Shown here piece by piece: positions 55,152 through 63,990 of a stretch of DNA of 64,000 bases; position 1 is the first letter of the stretch; each line of letters begins with the position of its first letter. The notes beneath the pieces are model-generated. The model was not told the origin of the DNA. It did no database searches and saw only the letters and a list, made by a program, of their open reading frames with translations. Source of the stretch: Stenotrophomonas sp. BIGb0135 (GTDB lineage: Bacteria > Pseudomonadota > Gammaproteobacteria > Xanthomonadales > Xanthomonadaceae); NCBI RefSeq assembly GCF_024810105.1, contig NZ_JANUDX010000002.1, positions 434,001 through 498,000 of the forward strand, written 5' to 3'. The position numbers and the translations under genes were made by a program.

Positions 55152-55910
55152 ATGGTCTCGTCCCCCTGGGTCGGCCTGCCGACCGACAGCACGACGCTGG
55201 GCCACCACCGCTTCGCCGTGGCGGGCGAAAAATACGTGCGCGCGCTGTGCCTGGCCGCCGGCGCCACCCCGGTGCTGCTGCCCAGCCTGCAACCGCCGCT
55301 GCCGGCCGAGCCCTGGCTGGACCGCCTCGACGGCCTGTTGCTGACCGGCGCGGTGAGCAACATCGAGCCGCATCACTACGGCGGCGCGCCCAGCTGGGCG
55401 GGCAACCTGCACGATCCCGCGCGCGATGCCACGGCGCTGTCGCTGCTGCAGGCCGCACTCGCCCGCGACCTGCCGGTGCTGGCCATCTGCCGCGGCTTCC
55501 AGGAACTCAATGTGGCCCTCGGCGGCACCCTGCACCAGCGCGTGCACGCGGTGACCGGCCTGATGGACCACCGCGAAGATCCGGACGCACCGGTCGAGCA
55601 GCAGTATGCGCCGGCGCACCCGGTGCGGCTGGTCCAGGGCGGGTGGCTGTCGGACTGGGCCGGGGCCGCTGCGGTCACGGTCAATTCGGTGCACGGGCAG
55701 GGCATCGATCGGTTGGCCGCGGGCCTGCGCGTGGAGGCCCGCGCCGACGATGGCCTGGTCGAGGCCGCGCGCAGCGACGCGCATGCCTTCGTGCTCGGGG
55801 TACAGTGGCATCCGGAATGGCGTGTCACCGACACCCCGTTCCATCACCGTATTTTCCAAGCCTTCGGCGATGCTTGTCGCCGTTACTCCTGCAAAGCAGA
55901 CCGGTCATGA
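55152..55910 (+). CDS. puuD: PuuD-like gamma-glutamyl-gamma-aminobutyrate hydrolase
   Basis: Class I glutamine amidotransferase-like hydrolase, 252 residues, which releases GABA from gamma-glutamyl-GABA. Nucleophile Cys113 (LAICRGFQELNVALGG), His220 and Glu222 (GVQWHPEW) form the triad, and DGLLLTGAVSNIEPHHYGG matches the PuuD N-terminal block. Size equals E. coli PuuD (254). It overlaps the glutamine-synthetase-like gene by ATGA. It heads the forward block puuD-puuA-potFGHI. Confidence 0.93.
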   Translation: MVSSPWVGLPTDSTTLGHHRFAVAGEKYVRALCLAAGATPVLLPSLQPPLPAEPWLDRLDGLLLTGAVSNIEPHHYGGAPSWAGNLHDPARDATALSLLQAALARDLPVLAICRGFQELNVALGGTLHQRVHAVTGLMDHREDPDAPVEQQYAPAHPVRLVQGGWLSDWAGAAAVTVNSVHGQGIDRLAAGLRVEARADDGLVEAARSDAHAFVLGVQWHPEWRVTDTPFHHRIFQAFGDACRRYSCKADRS

Positions 55911-57343
55911 CCACCCGAACGCGTTCGCGCAAAACCGCTTCCCCGTCGCGCAAGGCGGCCAGTCCTTCGCGCAAGGCCGCCGCGCCGCCCGTGCCGGAGG
56001 AGAGCGCGCTGCTGCGTTGGCTCAAGGAACGGCGCATCACCGAGGTGGAGTGCCTGGTGCCGGACATCACCGGCAACGCGCGCGGCAAGATCATCCCCGC
56101 CGACAAGTTCTCGCACGATTACGGCACGCGCCTGCCCGAGGGCATCTTCGCTACCACGGTCACCGGTGAATTCCCGGACGATTACTACGAACTGACCTCG
56201 CCGTCGGACTCGGACATGATCCTGCGCCCGGACCCGGACACCGTGCGCATGGTGCCATGGGCCACCGACCCGACCGCGCAGGTCATCCACGATTGCTACA
56301 CCAAGCATGGCGAGCCCCACGAGCTGGCCCCGCGCAACGTCCTGCGGCGGGTGCTGGACGCCTATGCCGAACTGGGCCTGCGCCCGGTGGTGGCGCCGGA
56401 GCTGGAATTCTTCCTGGTGCAGAAGAACACCGACCCGGACTTCCCGCTGCTGCCGCCCGCCGGCCGCTCCGGCCGCCCGGAGACCGCGCGCCAGTCCTAC
56501 TCGATCGATGCGGTCAACGAGTTCGACCCGATCCTCGACCTGATGTACGACTACTGCGATGCGATGAAGCTGGACGTGGACACGCTCATCCACGAATCCG
56601 GCGCGGCCCAGCTGGAGGTCAACTTCACCCACGCCAACGCGATGGACCTGGCCGACCAGGTGTTCCTGTTCAAGCGCACGATGCGCGAGTCGGCGATGCG
56701 CCACGGCGTCTACGCCACGTTCCTGGCCAAGCCGATGGAGAACGAACCGGGCAGCGCCATGCACATCCACCAGAGCCTGCTGCGCATCAGCGACGGCCAC
56801 AATGTGTTTACCGGTGAACACGGCGGCGAGGACTTCAGCCCGCTGTTCGGCCACTACCTGGCGGGCCTGCAGAAATACGTGCCGATGGCGATGGCATTCT
56901 TCGCCCCGAACGTGAATTCCTACCGCCGGCTGGTGTTCGGCGAGGTCTCGCCGAGCAACGTGCACTGGGGCTTCGACAACCGTACCTGCGGCCTGCGCGT
57001 GCCGCTGGATACCCCGGAGAACATGCGCGTGGAAAGCCGCTTCGCCGGCTCGGACGCCAACCCCTACCTGGCCATGGCCGCCACCCTGGCCGCCGGGTTG
57101 CTGGGCATCCGCGAGCAGGGCTCGCCGACTGCCCCGATCAGCGGCAGCGCCAAGGAACTGGGCTACGACCTGCCGCGCTCGCTGGGCGAGGCGCTGGACG
57201 GGCTGGAAGGCTGCCCGGAGCTGCGCGAGATGCTGGGCGAGCGTTTCTGCCGCGCCTATGTGTCGGTCAAGCGCAAGGAGTACGAGACCTTCTTCCGCGT
57301 GATCAGCTCCTGGGAGCGCGAGTTCCTGCTGCTCAATGTCTGA
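55907..57343 (+). CDS. puuA: PuuA-like gamma-glutamylputrescine synthetase
   Basis: Glutamine-synthetase-family ligase of 478 residues predicted to join glutamate to putrescine with ATP. GS motifs are LEFFLVQKN (metal Glu), LEVNFTHANAMD, PGSAMHIHQSLL (catalytic beta-sheet His) and the late NPYLAMAATLAAGLLGI. An N-terminal extension of about 30 residues is Lys/Arg/Ser/Ala-rich and repeats SPSRKAA twice. The absence of the classical adenylylation Tyr loop supports PuuA over GlnA. Overlap with puuD shows translational coupling. Substrate assignment rests on the neighbourhood. Confidence 0.92.
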   Translation: MTTRTRSRKTASPSRKAASPSRKAAAPPVPEESALLRWLKERRITEVECLVPDITGNARGKIIPADKFSHDYGTRLPEGIFATTVTGEFPDDYYELTSPSDSDMILRPDPDTVRMVPWATDPTAQVIHDCYTKHGEPHELAPRNVLRRVLDAYAELGLRPVVAPELEFFLVQKNTDPDFPLLPPAGRSGRPETARQSYSIDAVNEFDPILDLMYDYCDAMKLDVDTLIHESGAAQLEVNFTHANAMDLADQVFLFKRTMRESAMRHGVYATFLAKPMENEPGSAMHIHQSLLRISDGHNVFTGEHGGEDFSPLFGHYLAGLQKYVPMAMAFFAPNVNSYRRLVFGEVSPSNVHWGFDNRTCGLRVPLDTPENMRVESRFAGSDANPYLAMAATLAAGLLGIREQGSPTAPISGSAKELGYDLPRSLGEALDGLEGCPELREMLGERFCRAYVSVKRKEYETFFRVISSWEREFLLLNV

Positions 57344-57478
57344 GCGCGCCGTCCCGCCAGGTCCGGCATGGCCGTGAGGGCGGCGTGCTGGGAAAATGCG
57401 GGCGTGCCCGGTAGGCTGGCACCCGTCGTACCGGTCCTGCCGGTTCCCCCATCTCGCACCTGACCTGTGGAGAGTCCG

Positions 57479-58582
57479 ATGAAGCTGCGAATCCTCACCC
57501 TCGGCATTGCCGTATCCGTACTCAGCGCCTGTGGCGGCGGCAAGCAGGACGACAGCAAGGTGCTGAACGTCTACAACTACAGCGATTACATCGCCGAAGA
57601 CACCATCCCCAATTTCGAAAAGGCCACCGGCACCAAGGTGACCTACGATGTGTTCGACAGCGACGAGATGGTGGAAACCAAGCTGCTGGCCGGCAACAGT
57701 GGCTACGACGTGGTGGTGCCGACGCTGAACTTCTTCGGCCGCCAGATCAAGGCCGGCGTGTTCCTGCCGCTGGACAAGAGCAAGATCCCGAACCTGGCCA
57801 ACCTCGATTCGGAGGTGATGAAGCGCATCGCCCAGCAGGACCCGGGCAACCAGTACGGCGTGCCGTACATGATCGGCACCACCGGCATCGGCTACAACGT
57901 CGACATGCTCAAGCAGCGCTTCGGCGGCAGCACCGACATCGCCAACAGCTGGGACCTGATCTTCAAGCCCGAAAACATCGCCAAGATGAAGGACTGCGGG
58001 ATCACCATCCTCGACACGCCCTCGGACATGATCCCGATCGCGCTGCACTACCTGGGCGAGGATCCGCACAGCCAGGACCCGGCCACGCTGGAAAAGGCCG
58101 CCGCGCTGCTCAAGGGCATCCGCCCGTATGTGCAGAATTTCCACTCCTCCCAGTACGTGGGTTCGCTGGCCAACGGCGGCACCTGCCTGGTGGTGGGCTG
58201 GTCGGGCGACATCATCCAGGCCCGCGACCGCGCCGCCGAAGCCAACAATGGCGTGACCGTGGCCTACTCGATCCCGCGCGAAGGCGCCCCGCAGTGGTTC
58301 GACATGCTGGCCATCCCCAAGGATGCCAAGCACCCGGAGGCCGCGTATGCCTTCATCAACTACCTGCTGGAACCGAAGGTGGCCGCGGCCAACACCAACT
58401 TCATCCATTACGCCAACCCGGTGACCCAGGCCACGGCGCTGGTGGACGAGGCGATCCGCACCGACCCGACCATCTACCCGCCGGCCGACGTGGCCGCCAA
58501 GATGTTCACCTACTCGATCAACACCCCGGAGGTGGACAAGCTCTACACCCGGTTGTGGACCGAGGTGAAGACCGGTCGCTGA
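57479..58582 (+). CDS. potF: PotF-like putrescine-binding lipoprotein
   Basis: Periplasmic polyamine-binding protein, 367 residues. A short signal peptide ends in a lipobox (LSAC, Cys18), so unlike E. coli PotF it is membrane-tethered. The mature chain begins VLNVYNYSDYIAEDTIPNFEKATG with the SDYI motif that contacts putrescine, and later VGWSGDIIQARDRA, which matches PotF rather than PotD. The ATG at 57479 has GGAGAG six to seven bases upstream. It precedes potGHI on the same strand; a hairpin follows the stop. Confidence 0.94.
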   Translation: MKLRILTLGIAVSVLSACGGGKQDDSKVLNVYNYSDYIAEDTIPNFEKATGTKVTYDVFDSDEMVETKLLAGNSGYDVVVPTLNFFGRQIKAGVFLPLDKSKIPNLANLDSEVMKRIAQQDPGNQYGVPYMIGTTGIGYNVDMLKQRFGGSTDIANSWDLIFKPENIAKMKDCGITILDTPSDMIPIALHYLGEDPHSQDPATLEKAAALLKGIRPYVQNFHSSQYVGSLANGGTCLVVGWSGDIIQARDRAAEANNGVTVAYSIPREGAPQWFDMLAIPKDAKHPEAAYAFINYLLEPKVAAANTNFIHYANPVTQATALVDEAIRTDPTIYPPADVAAKMFTYSINTPEVDKLYTRLWTEVKTGR

Positions 58583-58591
58583 CCGCCCCTG

Positions 58592-58616
58592 CGACGCCGG
58601 CCCCGTGCCGGCGTCG
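58592..58616 (+). other. Intra-operon hairpin between potF and potG
   Basis: CGACGCCGGC-CCCGT-GCCGGCGTCG is a perfect 10-bp stem followed by TCGTTTC only. It probably attenuates transcription into potG or protects the 3' end of the potF message, rather than ending the operon. Confidence 0.65.
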
Positions 58617-58745
58617 TCGTTTCAGGGGATCGTCCCGCCGGTGGGCGGCAGGGCAGGCCGCCCGATCCGGTCGCACATGACGCCGCCACCACCGGTAAAA
58701 TGGGATGCTCCCCCCGTCCTGCCGCCGCTCCCGGAGCCGCTCCCC

Positions 58746-59879
58746 ATGCCATTTGATGCCAAGCCGGAAGGCGAGGTCGTGCCGGTCCTCGACCCGGGCT
58801 ATCTGTCCATCCGCGCGCTGCGCAAGGAATTCGACGGCTTCGTCGCCCTCGACGATGTCAGCCTGGACGTGCGCAAGGGCGAGATCTTCGCCCTGCTCGG
58901 CGGCTCGGGCAGCGGCAAGTCGACCCTGCTGCGCTGCCTGGGCGGCTTCGAGACGCCCACCAAGGGCAGCATCGAGCTGGACGGCCAGCGCATCAACGAC
59001 CTGCCGCCGTACCAGCGGCCGATCAACATGATGTTCCAGTCCTACGCGCTGTTCCCGCATATGACGGTGGAGCAGAACATCGCCTTCGGGCTGAAGCAGG
59101 ACGGCCTGGCCCGCGATGCGATCCGCACGCGCGTGGGCGAGATGCTGGAGCTGGTGCAGCTGGGCAAGCTGGCCAAGCGCAAGCCGCACCAGTTGTCCGG
59201 TGGCCAGCAGCAGCGCGTGGCGCTGGCGCGGTCCCTGGCCAAGGGGCCCAAGCTGCTGCTGCTGGACGAGCCGATGGGCGCGCTGGACAAGAAGCTGCGC
59301 TCGCAGATGCAGCTGGAGCTGGTCAACATCATCGAAACGTCCGGGGTGACCTGCGTGATGGTCACCCACGACCAGGAAGAGGCCATGACCATGGCCACCC
59401 GCATCGCGGTGATGGACGCCGGCTGGATCCAGCAGGTGGGCAAGCCCGACGAAATCTACGAGCAGCCGGCCAACCGCTTCGTGGCCGAGTTCATCGGGTC
59501 GGTCAACCTGTTCGACGGGGTGATCGACGAGGACCTGCCCGAGTACGTCACCGTGCGTACGCCGCTGTTCCCGGCGCCGATCTACGTGGCCCACGGCATC
59601 ACCGGCTACGAAGGCCAGCCGGTGGCGTTCGCGCTGCGCCCGGAGAAGGTGATGATCGGCAAGGAGGAGCCGGCCGGGGACACCAACAAGGCACAGGGCG
59701 TGATCGAGGATATCGCCTACTTCGGCAGCCATTCGGTCTACCACGTGCGCCTGCCGAGCGGGGCCAAGGTGCTGTCCAACTTCGCCAACTCGCAGCGCTG
59801 GGCCAGCGACGGACTGACCTGGGGCGACAGCGTGTGGGTGTGCTGGCGCGACAACGACGGCGTGGTGCTCACCGCATGA
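58746..59879 (+). CDS. potG: PotG-like polyamine ABC transporter ATPase
   Basis: ATPase of the putrescine importer. From the ATG at 58746 the protein has 377 residues, the same as E. coli PotG. It contains Walker A GGSGSGKST, signature [15 protein letters not shown], Walker B LLLLDEPMGALDKKL, the switch His (VTHDQEEA) and a C-terminal TOBE regulatory domain. An ATG at 58677 would add 23 Pro-rich residues not seen in relatives, but GGAG upstream of 58746 favours the shorter form. The stop overlaps potH (ATGA). Confidence 0.94.
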   Translation: MPFDAKPEGEVVPVLDPGYLSIRALRKEFDGFVALDDVSLDVRKGEIFALLGGSGSGKSTLLRCLGGFETPTKGSIELDGQRINDLPPYQRPINMMFQSYALFPHMTVEQNIAFGLKQDGLARDAIRTRVGEMLELVQLGKLAKRKPHQLSGGQQQRVALARSLAKGPKLLLLDEPMGALDKKLRSQMQLELVNIIETSGVTCVMVTHDQEEAMTMATRIAVMDAGWIQQVGKPDEIYEQPANRFVAEFIGSVNLFDGVIDEDLPEYVTVRTPLFPAPIYVAHGITGYEGQPVAFALRPEKVMIGKEEPAGDTNKAQGVIEDIAYFGSHSVYHVRLPSGAKVLSNFANSQRWASDGLTWGDSVWVCWRDNDGVVLTA

Positions 59880-60787
59880 ACGCCGCCGGCTGGAAGCGTT
59901 GGCTCCCCGGTACCCGCGGCAGCGTGATCGCCGCGCCGTACCTGTGGCTGCTGCTGTTCTTCGCGGTGCCGTTCGTGATCATCCTGATGATCTCGTTCGC
60001 GCGCACGCAGGTGGGCTCGCCGCCGTACACCTGGCTGCTGGAGTACGTGGATGGCGCGTTCTCGCTCAAGCTCAACCTGGGCAATTACGCGGCGCTGGTG
60101 AAGGACAGCCAGTACGTACTGGCGTACCTGAGTTCGATCAAGATCGCGGTGATCGCCACGCTGCTGACGCTGCTGATCGGCTACCCGATGGCGTATGTGA
60201 TTTCGCGGATGTCGCCGGCCGCGCGCAACGTGGCGATGATGCTGGTGGTACTGCCGTCGTGGACCTCGTTCCTGATCCGGGTGTATGCCTGGATCGGGAT
60301 CCTGGACCGCAACGGGCTGCTCAACCAGCTGCTGCTGAAGCTGGGGCTGATCGATGCGCCGCTGCAGATCCTGTACACGCCGACCGCCGCCTACATCGGC
60401 ATCGTGTACTGCTACCTGCCGTTCATGGTGCTGCCGCTGTACGCCAACCTGGTCAAGCTGGACAACCGCCTGCTCGAGGCCGCCTACGACCTGGGCGCGC
60501 GGCCGTGGCAGGCGTTCCTGCGGATCACGTTGCCGCTGTCGCGCACGGGCATCATCGCCGGCTGCATGCTGGTGATGATCCCGGCGGTGGGCGAGTTCGT
60601 GATCCCGGAGATGCTGGGTGGCCCGGATACGCTGATGATCGGGCGGGTGCTGTGGGGCGAGTTCTTCAACAACCGCGACTGGCCGACGGCCTCGGCTGTG
60701 GCGATCGTGATGCTGCTGTTGCTGCTGGTGCCGATCCTGCTGTTCAACCGGGTCCAGCAGCGTGAGCTGGAAGGGAAGCTGCTATGA
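59876..60787 (+). CDS. potH: PotH-like polyamine ABC transporter permease
   Basis: 303-residue inner membrane permease with six TM helices, starting SVIAAPYLWLLLFFAVPFVIILMISFA. The ABC-coupling EAA loop is EAAYDLGARPWQAFLRITLPLSRTG. The long periplasmic segment after TM1 (PPYTWLLEYVDGAFSLKLNLGNYAAL) is typical of PotH/PotB. It is coupled to potG and potI by 4-base overlaps, so the three genes should be made in fixed ratio. Confidence 0.95.
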   Translation: MNAAGWKRWLPGTRGSVIAAPYLWLLLFFAVPFVIILMISFARTQVGSPPYTWLLEYVDGAFSLKLNLGNYAALVKDSQYVLAYLSSIKIAVIATLLTLLIGYPMAYVISRMSPAARNVAMMLVVLPSWTSFLIRVYAWIGILDRNGLLNQLLLKLGLIDAPLQILYTPTAAYIGIVYCYLPFMVLPLYANLVKLDNRLLEAAYDLGARPWQAFLRITLPLSRTGIIAGCMLVMIPAVGEFVIPEMLGGPDTLMIGRVLWGEFFNNRDWPTASAVAIVMLLLLLVPILLFNRVQQRELEGKLL

Positions 60788-61629
60788 GCATGGTGCGCGG
60801 CAGCCGGTGGTTGGGGTGGTCGGTGCTGGGGCTGGGATTTGCGTTCCTGTACCTGCCGATCCTGCTGTTGATGATCTACTCGTTCAACGAATCGAAGCTG
60901 GCCACGGTGTGGTCGGGCTTTTCCACGCGCTGGTACGGCGAGCTGTTCAACAACCGGCAGATCCTGGATGCGCTGTGGATCAGCCTGGAGGTGGCATTCT
61001 GGACGGCATGCGCGTCGACCGTGCTGGGCACGATGGCGGCGATGGTGATGACGCGGTTCAAGCGCTTCCCGGGCAAGACGATGTTTGGCGCGCTGATTAC
61101 CGCGCCGCTGGTGATGCCGGAGGTGATCCTGGGCTTTTCGCTGATGACGCTGCTGGTGGCGATGGGCGGCATTCCGGGCTTCCCGGCACGCGGAGTGACC
61201 AGCATCTGGATCGCGCATGTGACGTTCACGCTGTCGTTCGTGACGGTGGTGGTGTCCTCGCGGCTGCAGGAGCTGGACCGGTCGCTGGAAGAGGCGGCCA
61301 TGGACCTGGGCGCGAGCCGGTTGAAGGTGTTCTTCCAGATCACCTTGCCGATCATCGCGCCTGCCCTGGTCGCCGGCTGGTTGCTGGCGTTCACGCTTTC
61401 GCTGGACGATGTGGTGATCGCCAGTTTCGTGGCGGGGCCGAATTCGACGACGTTGCCGATGAAGGTGTTCGCCTCGGTGCGCATGGGGATCAAGCCGGAG
61501 ATCAACGCGCTGGCCACGCTGATGGTGCTGGCGGTGTCGATCGCGGCGGTGGTGGGCTGGTTTGTTACCGCGCGCGGCGAGAAACGTCGCCAGCGCGACA
61601 TGCAGATGGCGTTGCAGGACAAAGGGTAG
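60784..61629 (+). CDS. potI: PotI-like polyamine ABC transporter permease
   Basis: 281-residue partner permease with six TM helices (WSVLGLGFAFLYLPILLLMIYSFNESKLATVWSGFS at the start, matching PotI). The EAA loop is EAAMDLGASRLKVFFQITLPIIAPA. The ATG overlaps potH by 4 bases. It is the last gene of the forward block; the next 960 bases contain repeats and no gene. Confidence 0.95.
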   Translation: MSMVRGSRWLGWSVLGLGFAFLYLPILLLMIYSFNESKLATVWSGFSTRWYGELFNNRQILDALWISLEVAFWTACASTVLGTMAAMVMTRFKRFPGKTMFGALITAPLVMPEVILGFSLMTLLVAMGGIPGFPARGVTSIWIAHVTFTLSFVTVVVSSRLQELDRSLEEAAMDLGASRLKVFFQITLPIIAPALVAGWLLAFTLSLDDVVIASFVAGPNSTTLPMKVFASVRMGIKPEINALATLMVLAVSIAAVVGWFVTARGEKRRQRDMQMALQDKG

Positions 61630-61700
61630 GGTGGGCCGGCTGGTCTTTTCAGAGCAACAGCGGGGCGGATGCTGCGTTGGCGCTGGGGAGGGCCTCAAGA

Positions 61701-62142
61701 GCAGCCGGGCATGGCCCGGCTCTACCCATTCAACGGTGTACTGATCCCACGGCAGAGCCGAGCCATGCCCGGCTGCACGCAGCCTCCGAACCACGGCCAA
61801 CCGGCAAAGCCGGGCCATGCCCGGCTGCACACGTTCTCCAAACCACGACCAACCGGCAAAGCCGGGCCATGCCCGGCTGCACACAGCCTCCAAACCACGA
61901 CCAACCGGTAGAGCCGGGCCATGCCCGGCGGCACGCAGCCTCCAAACCACGACCAACCCGTAGAGCCGGGCCATGCCCGGCTGCACACAGCCTCCAAACC
62001 ACGACCAACCGGTAGAGCCGGGCCACGTGCCCGGCTGCACGCAGCCTCCAAACCACGACCAACCCGTAGAGCCGGGCCATGCCCGGCTGCACACAGCCTC
62101 CAAACCGCGACCAACCCGTAGAGCCGGGCCATGCCCGGCTGC
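61701..62142. repeat. GTAG-type array, about eight 52-bp units
   Basis: An inverted unit at 61701-61725 (ending CTAC) is followed from about 61752 by eight direct units spaced about 52 bases apart. Each has AGCCGGGCC-AT-GCCCGGCTGC (stem GCCGGGC/GCCCGGC) and the conserved spacer ACACAGCCTCCAAACCACGACCAACC. The leading GTA(G) is GCA in the first units and GTA in the later ones. Long open frames across it on both strands are repeat artefacts. Confidence 0.88.
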
Positions 62143-62232
62143 TCTTCGCTCCCCCTCCCAAAAAACGGGCGGCCGGCGCTTGCTCTCAATCCGGCCCCGG
62201 CCAACTGTCTGGGCACGGTGCGGGTGGAATGC

Positions 62233-62268
62233 CGGGACCGTCGGGCGCCATGGATGGCGCCCGCGAGC
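62233..62268 (-). repeat. Copy 2 of the 22-kb palindromic element core
   Basis: On the minus strand this reads GCTCGCG-GGC-GCCATCCATGGC-GCC-CGACGGTCCCG. It equals 22062-22097 on the plus strand except that the inner stem triplets TAC/GTA are replaced by GGC/GCC, which keeps the hairpin paired. It lies in the gene-free stretch between potI and the aldehyde dehydrogenase. Confidence 0.8.
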
Positions 62269-62382
62269 CTCCATGAGTGAAGGCGCATTGCTTGCGAGGC
62301 ACCGCCTCGCATGCGACTGAACGCACAGCCGCCAGCGGCTGGGCCGGGCCGCGGAGCGGGATTCACGGCGTGTCCCGGCATA

Positions 62383-62482
62383 CCACCCGCACCGTGCCAA
62401 CCGCACGCCAGTGAAACGTCGCTTTCTGCATCCCACCCGCACCGTGCCAACCACACGCCAGTGAAACGTTGCTTCCCGCATA
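62383..62482. repeat. Two tandem 50-bp units
   Basis: CCACCCGCACCGTGCCAACC, then (G/A)CACGCCAGTGAAACGT(C/T)GCTT, occurs at 62383 and again at 62433, an exact 50-bp period with few changes. No coding signature was seen. The rest of 62143-62595 has only this, the palindrome at 62233, and the ribosome binding site of the next gene. Confidence 0.75.
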
Positions 62483-62595
62483 CACCCAAACCTGCGACCC
62501 CATGTCGCAACCCAAACAGCCTTCCCGACGCATCCGGCAACATCCGGCTCACAGGCCCCGGCGCACAATGAGCGCCTGTCTTTCGGAGTACCGCG

Positions 62596-63960
62596 ATGAC
62601 CGTTGAGATCGTCAACCCCGCCACCGGCCAGGTGAGCTACCGCCACGAACTGCTCGATGCCGCGCAGATCGAACAGCGCCTCGCCGCCGCCGCCACCGCC
62701 TTCCCGAGCTGGTCCGCGCAGACCCTGCAGGCCCGCGGCGCCATCCTGCGGGGCATCGCTGCCCAGTTGCGCGCACGCAAGGGCGACATCCAGCTGGCCA
62801 TGACCAGCGAAATGGGCAAGCTCAAGGCCGAAGCCCTCGCCGAAGTGGACAAGTGCGCCCAGGCCTGCGAGTTCTACGCCGACCACGCCGCCGACTACCT
62901 CAAGCCGCAGATCATCGACACCGAAGCCCAGCGCAGTTACGTCCGCTATGAGCCGATCGGCTGCGTGTTCGCGGTGATGCCCTGGAACTTCCCCATCTGG
63001 CAGGTGTTCCGCTTCCTTGCCCCGGCATTCATGGCCGGCAATGTCGCCCTGCTCAAGCATGCCAGCAACGTCCCCCAGTGCGCCGACCTCATCCTCGCCG
63101 TGTGCCGCGATGGCGGACTGCCCGAGGGCGTCTTCGACGTGCTCCACATCGACAACGACCAGGCCGCCGAGGTGCTGCGCGACAAGCGCGTCAAGGCGGT
63201 CACCCTCACCGGCAGCGAGCGCGCCGGGCGTTCGATCGCCGCCAACGCCGGCGACCAGCTCAAGAAGTGCGTGATGGAACTGGGTGGCAGCGATGCCTTC
63301 GTCGTCCTCGACGATGCCGACCTGGACAAGACCGTCGCCGCCGCAGTGAAGTCGCGTTTCGACAACAGCGGCCAGACCTGCATCGCCGCCAAGCGTTTCA
63401 TCGTGGTCGATGCCATCGCCGATGCGTTCGTGGAGAAGTTCGTGGCCGCCGCCGCCAAACGCGTCTACGGCGACCCGCAGGACGAGACGACCACGCTGGC
63501 CCCGATGGCCCGTGCCGATCTTCGCGAGGAGCTGCACAAGCAGGTACAGGCCAGCGTCGCCAAGGGCGCCACGCTGCTGCTCGGTGGCGAGCCGGTCCCG
63601 GGCAGCCACGCCGGTTATCCCGCCACCATCCTCGACAACGTGGCCCCCGGCATGCCGGCCTACGAAGAAGAGCTGTTCGGTCCCGCCGCGGCCATCCTGC
63701 GCGTGCGCGACGACGCGGAAGCGCTGCGCGTGGCCAATGACACCACCTTCGGCCTTGGCGGCAGTGTGTGGAGTGGCGATGCGGTGCGTGCGGAGAAGCT
63801 CGCCCAGCAGCTCGAATGCGGCGCTGCCTTCGTCAATGCCATCGTCAAGAGCGACGCACGCCTGCCGTTCGGCGGCACCAAGCGCTCCGGCTTCGGCCGC
63901 GAACTGGCGGACCACGGCATCCATGAGTTCATGAACATCAAGACCGTCTACGTCGCCTGA
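62596..63960 (+). CDS. Succinate-semialdehyde dehydrogenase-type aldehyde dehydrogenase
   Basis: 454-residue NAD(P)-dependent dehydrogenase resembling E. coli Sad/YneI, which oxidises succinate semialdehyde to succinate. Catalytic Glu228 (VMELGGSDAF) and Cys262 (NSGQTCIAAKRF) are present, together with YEPIGCVFAVMPWNFPIWQVFRF and the cofactor motif LTGSERAGR. The length of about 455 is the shorter Sad class rather than GabD (482). The ATG has GGAG eight bases upstream. Its position after the Pot transporter suggests the final step of putrescine/GABA catabolism. Confidence 0.9.
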   Translation: MTVEIVNPATGQVSYRHELLDAAQIEQRLAAAATAFPSWSAQTLQARGAILRGIAAQLRARKGDIQLAMTSEMGKLKAEALAEVDKCAQACEFYADHAADYLKPQIIDTEAQRSYVRYEPIGCVFAVMPWNFPIWQVFRFLAPAFMAGNVALLKHASNVPQCADLILAVCRDGGLPEGVFDVLHIDNDQAAEVLRDKRVKAVTLTGSERAGRSIAANAGDQLKKCVMELGGSDAFVVLDDADLDKTVAAAVKSRFDNSGQTCIAAKRFIVVDAIADAFVEKFVAAAAKRVYGDPQDETTTLAPMARADLREELHKQVQASVAKGATLLLGGEPVPGSHAGYPATILDNVAPGMPAYEEELFGPAAAILRVRDDAEALRVANDTTFGLGGSVWSGDAVRAEKLAQQLECGAAFVNAIVKSDARLPFGGTKRSGFGRELADHGIHEFMNIKTVYVA

Positions 63961-63990
63961 CCGGAGGCGCGCGGCCGCGCGCCCTACATC

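Noticed and set aside
58605..58745. Longer PotG from upstream starts
   Set aside because: The added residues are Pro-rich, cover the intra-operon hairpin region, and exceed the family length; the ATG at 58746 gives 377 residues, as in E. coli PotG.
61669..62276. Repetitive-protein open frames after potI
   Set aside because: They are translations of the 52-bp array, present in three frames and on both strands with no start signal.
60484..63924. Long minus-strand open frame across potI, the repeats and the aldehyde dehydrogenase
   Set aside because: It is antisense to clear genes on both sides and its middle is translated repeat array.
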